Shown: piece after piece, positions 59,482-64,000 of the stretch
Layout: every line of letters starts with the position of its first letter
Position numbering within the stretch: the stretch's first letter is position 1
Assembly (NCBI GenBank): GCA_037833965.1
Contig: AP031355.1
Coordinates: 15,339,501 to 15,403,500 of the forward strand
Source: Marchantia polymorpha subsp. ruderalis
Taxonomy: Eukaryota; Streptophyta; Marchantiopsida; Marchantiales; Marchantiaceae
Reading direction: 5' to 3'
DNA: 64,000 nt
The notes under the pieces: generated by a model
Told to the model about the DNA's origin: nothing
The model's database searches: none
The model's input: the letters and a program-made list of their open reading frames with translations, nothing else
Position numbers and translations under genes: made by a program

Positions 59482-59881
59482 TGTGGTACCCCACTTTTGG
59501 CAATTTTGAGGAAATTAAAACATTTTTGGAAAACTGTACCCTGGCAGCATTGTAAATAGCCTTCGGTACATCAAAACGGAGTGAATCCGGAAGATCGCGG
59601 GGATTCTCGAGGGATCTTGTAGAATCTAGGATTTGGGGTGCGGCAGTAAGGACAGGCACCACCCTCCCTGCGAGCTCTGCAGTTAGGACCCCTACGACGC
59701 AAGGCGCAAAACCCGCCTTCGGAGGTTGCGTCCGCGGCGAGAGGAAATCCTCCATAATTAGGTCGACCCTCGGGCGCCTTGACCAAGTTAGGGTCTCGTT
59801 GGAAAGAGCTCGACGCACCGATTCCAACGAGTCCAAGAACGCTTGGAACGGATAAAGGCGCTCGGGCGGTGCGGAAGTAGA

Positions 59882-62767
59882 ATGAGCGGGCGAGCGAACC
59901 CCAGGAACGCAATGACGAGACCGGGCAGATTGCGGATGGTCCCACTTCGCCTACCACAGAACGGGCTGCGCGCTTTCGAGGAGCGCTTAATAGCAAGAAA
60001 GCTCGATTTCTTGCTATGGGGATGGAACTACATCTGTGCGAATATGGTGCGCGAGTGGCTAGAGCCACAGGGACCATCCTCGCGCGGATTGCGTCCGCAT
60101 GTCGATCGGTGGACAGTCCAAGATTGGGCGCAGGCGTTGGGAAGATGTGCTGGCATGCCAGGGCATCTCCTTTTCGACAGTGAGAGCATCAAGGTGACCA
60201 AGCAGGAAGAGGCGCAATTTGTGGAGCTATTCAAGACCGGGAGGTCGACCAAGAATGGGTACAGGACCCGTGATTACAAGGATCGATTTCGCCGGACTTT
60301 GTCCGCGGCGCTGATGCAATTGCTGCAGCCACATCGCGCCTGCTACATCACATTGTGGCAGGTCTCTTTTGTGGAGTGCGTCATCGAGGGAACTCCAATT
60401 CACTGGGCAAGCATCCTGCACAGGGTGATGCGACAGCACGCTTTTGAGGAGAAGGGGGGAACTCTAAACCATCTTTCTCCTTTCCTCATCAATTTTTATC
60501 GACAGCGGAATTGTTTGACAGCGGCGGAGCTTGAGCATTTTCCGCCATTGTCCGTCGACCATCCCGGGAAGTATGTGCGGGAGAATGAGGTCGACACTGA
60601 TGCAGAGGAGTCACCGACTTCTACCCCATCAAGGCGGAGGGACGAAGGGAGAAACACTCCTGCAGCACGAGTGCCGCGGAAGCGGCGATGGAGAGAAGAG
60701 TCCGAAGAGGAGCAGCATCAAGAACCCTCTGCTCCCATTCGACCGCGGCCGCTGTACGAGTCATACAGCCGGCCGAAGCAGAAGGCACGCAGACTGGTGT
60801 TACCAGCCGACAGTGCGGACACGGCGACGATTGCGACGGAGAAAGGAAGTGCGTCGCCAGAGAAGCATGAGGAAGCGCGGACGACCGCAGGAGCAACGGG
60901 CCACGCCGCAACCTCGACGGGAGAGAGGCCGCCTACGGGCCAAGGGCCTCCGGAGTTACCACGTGCGTCGCGGACAGATGTTCCGTTTGCGCACAGACGA
61001 GACTCCGCGGACGGACGAGCCTCCGCGGACAGGCGATCACAAGTGGACGTGGATCTACGCTTACGCGTGGGAAGGAGCAGTCCGCCTGTGCACAGGACAC
61101 CTCCACACGTGCCGCCTGTGCACAGGCAAGAATCACCCCCGTTCCAACGTAGGAAGGGGAAGGAGCCGGCGGAAGAACCGCCGACGAGACACCGGCCCTC
61201 GGGGCCAGACCCTCCGGCGCACCACGCGCCGCAATTTGCGCCTTCGGCGCCAGGGCCTTCGAGCCGAGGAGATACGAGCAGGGAGCGTGCGGAGGCCGCA
61301 CCATCGGCGGGTAGTCCGCCGATAGATGCGCCTTCGGCGGTAGGGCCTATAGGCCAAGGGACATCGGGCGAGCGGCCCCCGGCCATGTCGCCTTTGGCGA
61401 TGGATGTCCGCGGCGCTACGCCTGCGGCGGACAAGGCGCCGGCATTTGCGCCTGCGCACAGGCCGAGCACAAACCCCACGGACCGATCTAGGGAGCAGCA
61501 ACAGACGGTGGAGCGGAGTGACTGTCCGCGGGATGAAATTTCGATGCGCGATGCGCAATCAAACCCCGCGCAGCCACCCTCCGCTCGATCGCCTTCGGCG
61601 GCGGGCGTCTGCGGCAGAGAGGACACGGTAGACGACCAACAAGCGAGCGGCGGGGATGCCGCACGGGCACATTCGCCTACCGCCTTAGACATTTTGGCGA
61701 AGAGCAGCGAGGCTGCAGCCGTGCCTTCGCAGGCAGCACACGTCGACGACGTGCAGCCCCACTCGGGGCAGTCGCCGACACAATCAATGGCGACTGAAAT
61801 TCTCCACTCGGATGATGACGACGGAGGCTCCACTGAAGAAATGTCAGGAGCAGAGGACACCGAGGAGGAGGAGGAGGAAATTGTTGGAGCGCCGGCGGCG
61901 GCGCTCTCTGAGCAGGTGATTCCGTTGCTGAGGTACTTAGATCGCAAGGTCGATAAATACGCCGACCCACTTCAGCCGGGATCTTACATCGAGTTAGTGC
62001 GCAGGCGGACTCGCACTAAAGTCCACACCAGCAAGCTGTTAGCTAGAGTGGACCAGGAGTTGAGGGAATTGAAGGAGAAGCATGCATGCTTGTGGGGTCA
62101 GTATAAACTTAATCAGAAATTCTACAAGTACTCCGAGAAGGTGAAGGATGAGAAACTGGACGAGCTCACCAAGGAGCAGGTGAAGTTCAAGGAAGCACTC
62201 ATTTCTGAGCAGGCCCAGAATCGGATTTTGTCAGAGGAGCTCGTGCGACAGACGCGGTTGTTGGAACAATGTCAGCTCGCACGGCAGGCGGATGAGGAGT
62301 TAATCCGCAGGTTACAGTCAGAGTGTGGCGAATTGAGAGCGCAACGTGCTGAGGCCGAATCGCAATTAGTGATAATTGAAGAGGATCGCAGGAAGGAGGC
62401 GGATCGCACGAAGGTGGAGACGGTGAGGCGTGTCGCCCACTGTCTCAAGGGCTACGCCCACTGGGAAGTGAAGGCGCAGGAGAAACTCACACTGCGTGAG
62501 TTTGAATTGCGCGCAGCCGGGTTGTTGTCAGGCGACAGTAGGAGTCGACGGAAGGTAGCAAAGAAGCTCGATGCTTTTCTGTCGAAGGCACAGGATACCA
62601 TGTCCGCCCTCGAAGTGGAGGTGTCCGCGGCGTTGCAGCGGTTGGGACTGCGCAGTCGAACGGAAGATTGGCAGGGTAGGGAGTTAGTGCGCGGCAATCC
62701 GCCGCGCAGGAGACGTAGTACAGGTTCCGCGGAGTGTAGTGTAGCGTGGTTCCGTGCAGGCGTGTAG
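59882..62767 (+). CDS. LTR-borne protein, copy F (961 residues, shorter head)
   Basis: This is the same protein as copies E and B, but it begins at an ATG near the start of the conserved block (MSGRANPRN), so it lacks most of the Arg-rich head. The conserved block, low-complexity middle, acidic run and coiled coil are all present. Because this copy sits in a 5' LTR next to a primer-binding site, it is the best evidence that the frame belongs to the LTR of an otherwise ordinary retrotransposon. Confidence 0.7.
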   Translation: MSGRANPRNAMTRPGRLRMVPLRLPQNGLRAFEERLIARKLDFLLWGWNYICANMVREWLEPQGPSSRGLRPHVDRWTVQDWAQALGRCAGMPGHLLFDSESIKVTKQEEAQFVELFKTGRSTKNGYRTRDYKDRFRRTLSAALMQLLQPHRACYITLWQVSFVECVIEGTPIHWASILHRVMRQHAFEEKGGTLNHLSPFLINFYRQRNCLTAAELEHFPPLSVDHPGKYVRENEVDTDAEESPTSTPSRRRDEGRNTPAARVPRKRRWREESEEEQHQEPSAPIRPRPLYESYSRPKQKARRLVLPADSADTATIATEKGSASPEKHEEARTTAGATGHAATSTGERPPTGQGPPELPRASRTDVPFAHRRDSADGRASADRRSQVDVDLRLRVGRSSPPVHRTPPHVPPVHRQESPPFQRRKGKEPAEEPPTRHRPSGPDPPAHHAPQFAPSAPGPSSRGDTSRERAEAAPSAGSPPIDAPSAVGPIGQGTSGERPPAMSPLAMDVRGATPAADKAPAFAPAHRPSTNPTDRSREQQQTVERSDCPRDEISMRDAQSNPAQPPSARSPSAAGVCGREDTVDDQQASGGDAARAHSPTALDILAKSSEAAAVPSQAAHVDDVQPHSGQSPTQSMATEILHSDDDDGGSTEEMSGAEDTEEEEEEIVGAPAAALSEQVIPLLRYLDRKVDKYADPLQPGSYIELVRRRTRTKVHTSKLLARVDQELRELKEKHACLWGQYKLNQKFYKYSEKVKDEKLDELTKEQVKFKEALISEQAQNRILSEELVRQTRLLEQCQLARQADEELIRRLQSECGELRAQRAEAESQLVIIEEDRRKEADRTKVETVRRVAHCLKGYAHWEVKAQEKLTLREFELRAAGLLSGDSRSRRKVAKKLDAFLSKAQDTMSALEVEVSAALQRLGLRSRTEDWQGRELVRGNPPRRRRSTGSAECSVAWFRAGV

Positions 62768-62803
62768 CGTAGTGCAGTGTAGTGCTAGGTAGAACTTAGA
62801 AGG

Positions 62804-62832
62804 TATAAAATAGTTCCAGGCGTTTTGCCTGG
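62804..62832 (+). promoter_or_regulatory. TATA box and CCAGGC/GCCTGG dyad in unit F
   Basis: TATAAAAT at 62804-62811 is followed by CCAGGC (62816-62821), a GTTTT loop and GCCTGG (62827-62832). The expected start of the genomic RNA falls at or just after the dyad, leaving an R-U5 region of about 940 bp to the LTR end. It differs from copies 1, 2 and H by a paired change in the stem. Confidence 0.6.
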
Positions 62833-63798
62833 GGTTCTTTCCCATCAGAAGTGCAGATCAGGAACCCATTTCCTTTGCGTGTTTGTGTCCTTGAGTTCTG
62901 TCACCACGCACGAGGAGTTACAACTTAGCGTTCCGCATTTTGTAGCTGAAGGCCTTCGGCTGAATGTTCAGAGCTAGTCCATTGGTTAGAGACTTGAGTA
63001 GTTCGGATCTGCACCTGCGGGTGACTGCCGATGCTCAGAGCCAGTGACTAGTTAGATACTTGAACAGTTTCGCCCCTACACCTTCGAGTGTTTCTTTCTG
63101 ATTGTACTCCCTTGGGATTTTTCCCCTGAATGCCAAAGTGAAGTTTTGCTACTTCGTGTAAGCCTTGGTTGTAAATTCAGGTTACGCTGCAGCAGGTGCC
63201 TTGAGGGTAACCCCTGTAGTATTTCTGGGAATGACAAGTGCCTGAGAATTCAAACTCTTCAATAGACTGTTGTTGTGTTACTGGAATGTTTCACAGTGAG
63301 TCCTTCAGTGCGGACCTGTGTTCTCTGCGCGTTTTGTGAGTTGAGAGTGTTGTTCACCGCGTATGAGTGACTTCGATCCGAAGTAGGCAGTCCAAACCGG
63401 GTTTCCTACGCTAGCAGCAAGCTAGTGGAAGCGTTGTAAAAGCCGGAGTTGGAAGTCACTACCCGCAGCTTCGCTGAGTGTACTCTTGAGAGACTTCCCC
63501 CCTGAAATCTTGAGTAGAGGTCCTAACGGATCTCTGGGTAGTGTTTCTGTAGTTTCAGGTGTGTGTGTGTGTGTGTATGTACGCTGCACTGTGCGACCTC
63601 CGAGTGCGCTCCGAGTGGACACTTGCAGTATTTCTGGGAGTGACAGTCGCCTGAGAATTCAAACTCATCAATAGTCTGTTAAACGTGACACTTTGTACCC
63701 TGTGTGTTCCTCTGTCCCTGTGGGTTCGACCTTTCTACCACTATATTGCAGTTTTAGCCTTTAGTGGGTTATTACATAAGAAGCCGACAACTTCTTTT

Positions 63799-63816
63799 TG
63801 GCGCCGCTGCCGGGGA
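63799..63816 (+). other. Primer-binding site for tRNA-Asp
   Basis: TGGCGCCGCTGCCGGGGA begins 22 bases after the end of LTR unit F. It is the complement of a plant tRNA-Asp 3' end including CCA, apart from one position compared with the commonest form (GTTGCC). tRNA-Asp-type sites of this form are well known in Athila/Tat-like Gypsy elements of plants. Confidence 0.85.
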
Positions 63817-63862
63817 CAGTTGCGTCAACACCGGGGTTTTTACGAGCAGCCATGCTCGGTGA

Positions 63863-64000
63863 ATGTCGACTGGAGCTAGCGGGAGCAACCTAAGTGCTAG
63901 AGCTGTTCGCAGGTTCCGACGAGATTCAGAGAAGGCCGTGGAAGAGACACGGCGTCAAAACAAGAAAACACCAAAAAGAGTACCTAAGCCTAGTTCGGCC
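63863..64000 (+). CDS. Start of a gag-like frame (runs off the window)
   Basis: An ATG at 63863, 46 bases after the primer-binding site, opens a frame that stays open for 46 codons to the end of the window. It starts MSTGASGSNLSARAVRRF and is rich in Arg, Lys and Ser, as Gag N-termini often are. Its position fits gag; the sequence alone does not prove it. Confidence 0.55.
   Translation, partial: MSTGASGSNLSARAVRRFRRDSEKAVEETRRQNKKTPKRVPKPSSA

Larger units (their letters stand above)
59482..63776 (+). mobile_element. Giant LTR unit F, 5' LTR of an element leaving the window
   Basis: This plus-strand LTR runs from TGTGGTACCCC to GTTATTACA, 4295 bp, with a shorter leader than its relatives. 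It is directly followed by a primer-binding site and a gag-like frame, so it is the 5' LTR of a fuller element. The LTR-borne frame is open over 961 codons from the first ATG. The retrotransposon body lies beyond 64000 and cannot be judged. Confidence 0.85.

Noticed and set aside
1-64000. tRNA and rRNA genes
   Set aside because: No cloverleaf with a proper T-arm and anticodon arm was seen; the GGGTTCGACC motifs belong to the giant LTR ends.

Overview
The window reads as nuclear DNA of a green plant (streptophyte). Two host genes support this: a plant-type ferric-chelate reductase (FRO) gene with eight exons and short GT-AG introns, and a PP2C-like gene. Both lie in AT-rich sequence among nested Ty3/Gypsy retrotransposons. 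A bryophyte-like or other non-seed plant seems likely, but nothing here fixes the species.

Layout: 1-2312 is AT-rich intergenic DNA. 2313-7411 and 7801-13125 are two copies of a GC-rich, 5.1-5.3 kb unit, each flanked by a perfect 5-bp target-site duplication. 13126-22666 is AT-rich to mixed host DNA with at most decayed coding remnants. 22667-29540 is the host gene island: the FRO gene, then an intronless PP2C-like gene that has lost key metal-binding aspartates. The PP2C-like gene is flanked by direct copies of the FRO 3' end and by an inverted repeat. 29541-31765 is AT-rich. 31766-64000 is a retrotransposon nest.

Two retroelement families make up the nest. Gyp-G is a Gypsy element with an LTR of about 770 bp and a pol region of protease, RT, RNase H and integrase. 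The second family has a giant LTR of 4.3-5.4 kb. Seven copies or parts keep all or much of an unusual large reading frame (about 1050 codons when whole). I read the 5-kb units as LTRs, mostly solo LTRs, because they have TG...CA ends, 5-bp target duplications and no internal terminal repeat. The copy at 59482-63776 is followed 22 bases later by an 18-nt primer-binding site matching the 3' end of tRNA-Asp, then by a gag-like reading frame that runs off the window. The LTR of this family therefore carries its own large protein gene, with a conserved N-terminal block, a low-complexity palindrome-rich middle and a C-terminal coiled coil. It lies upstream of a TATA box and a dyad that probably mark the start of the genomic RNA. 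This LTR-borne gene is the most unusual system in the window.

Target-site duplications give the nesting order. A giant LTR entered Gyp-G pol (CTCTT at 35550 and 53297). A second entered the first (AACGC/GCGTT at 40948 and 51820, now in inverted orientation, which indicates an inversion between the two copies). A third entered that (CGGAT at 44505 and 49850).
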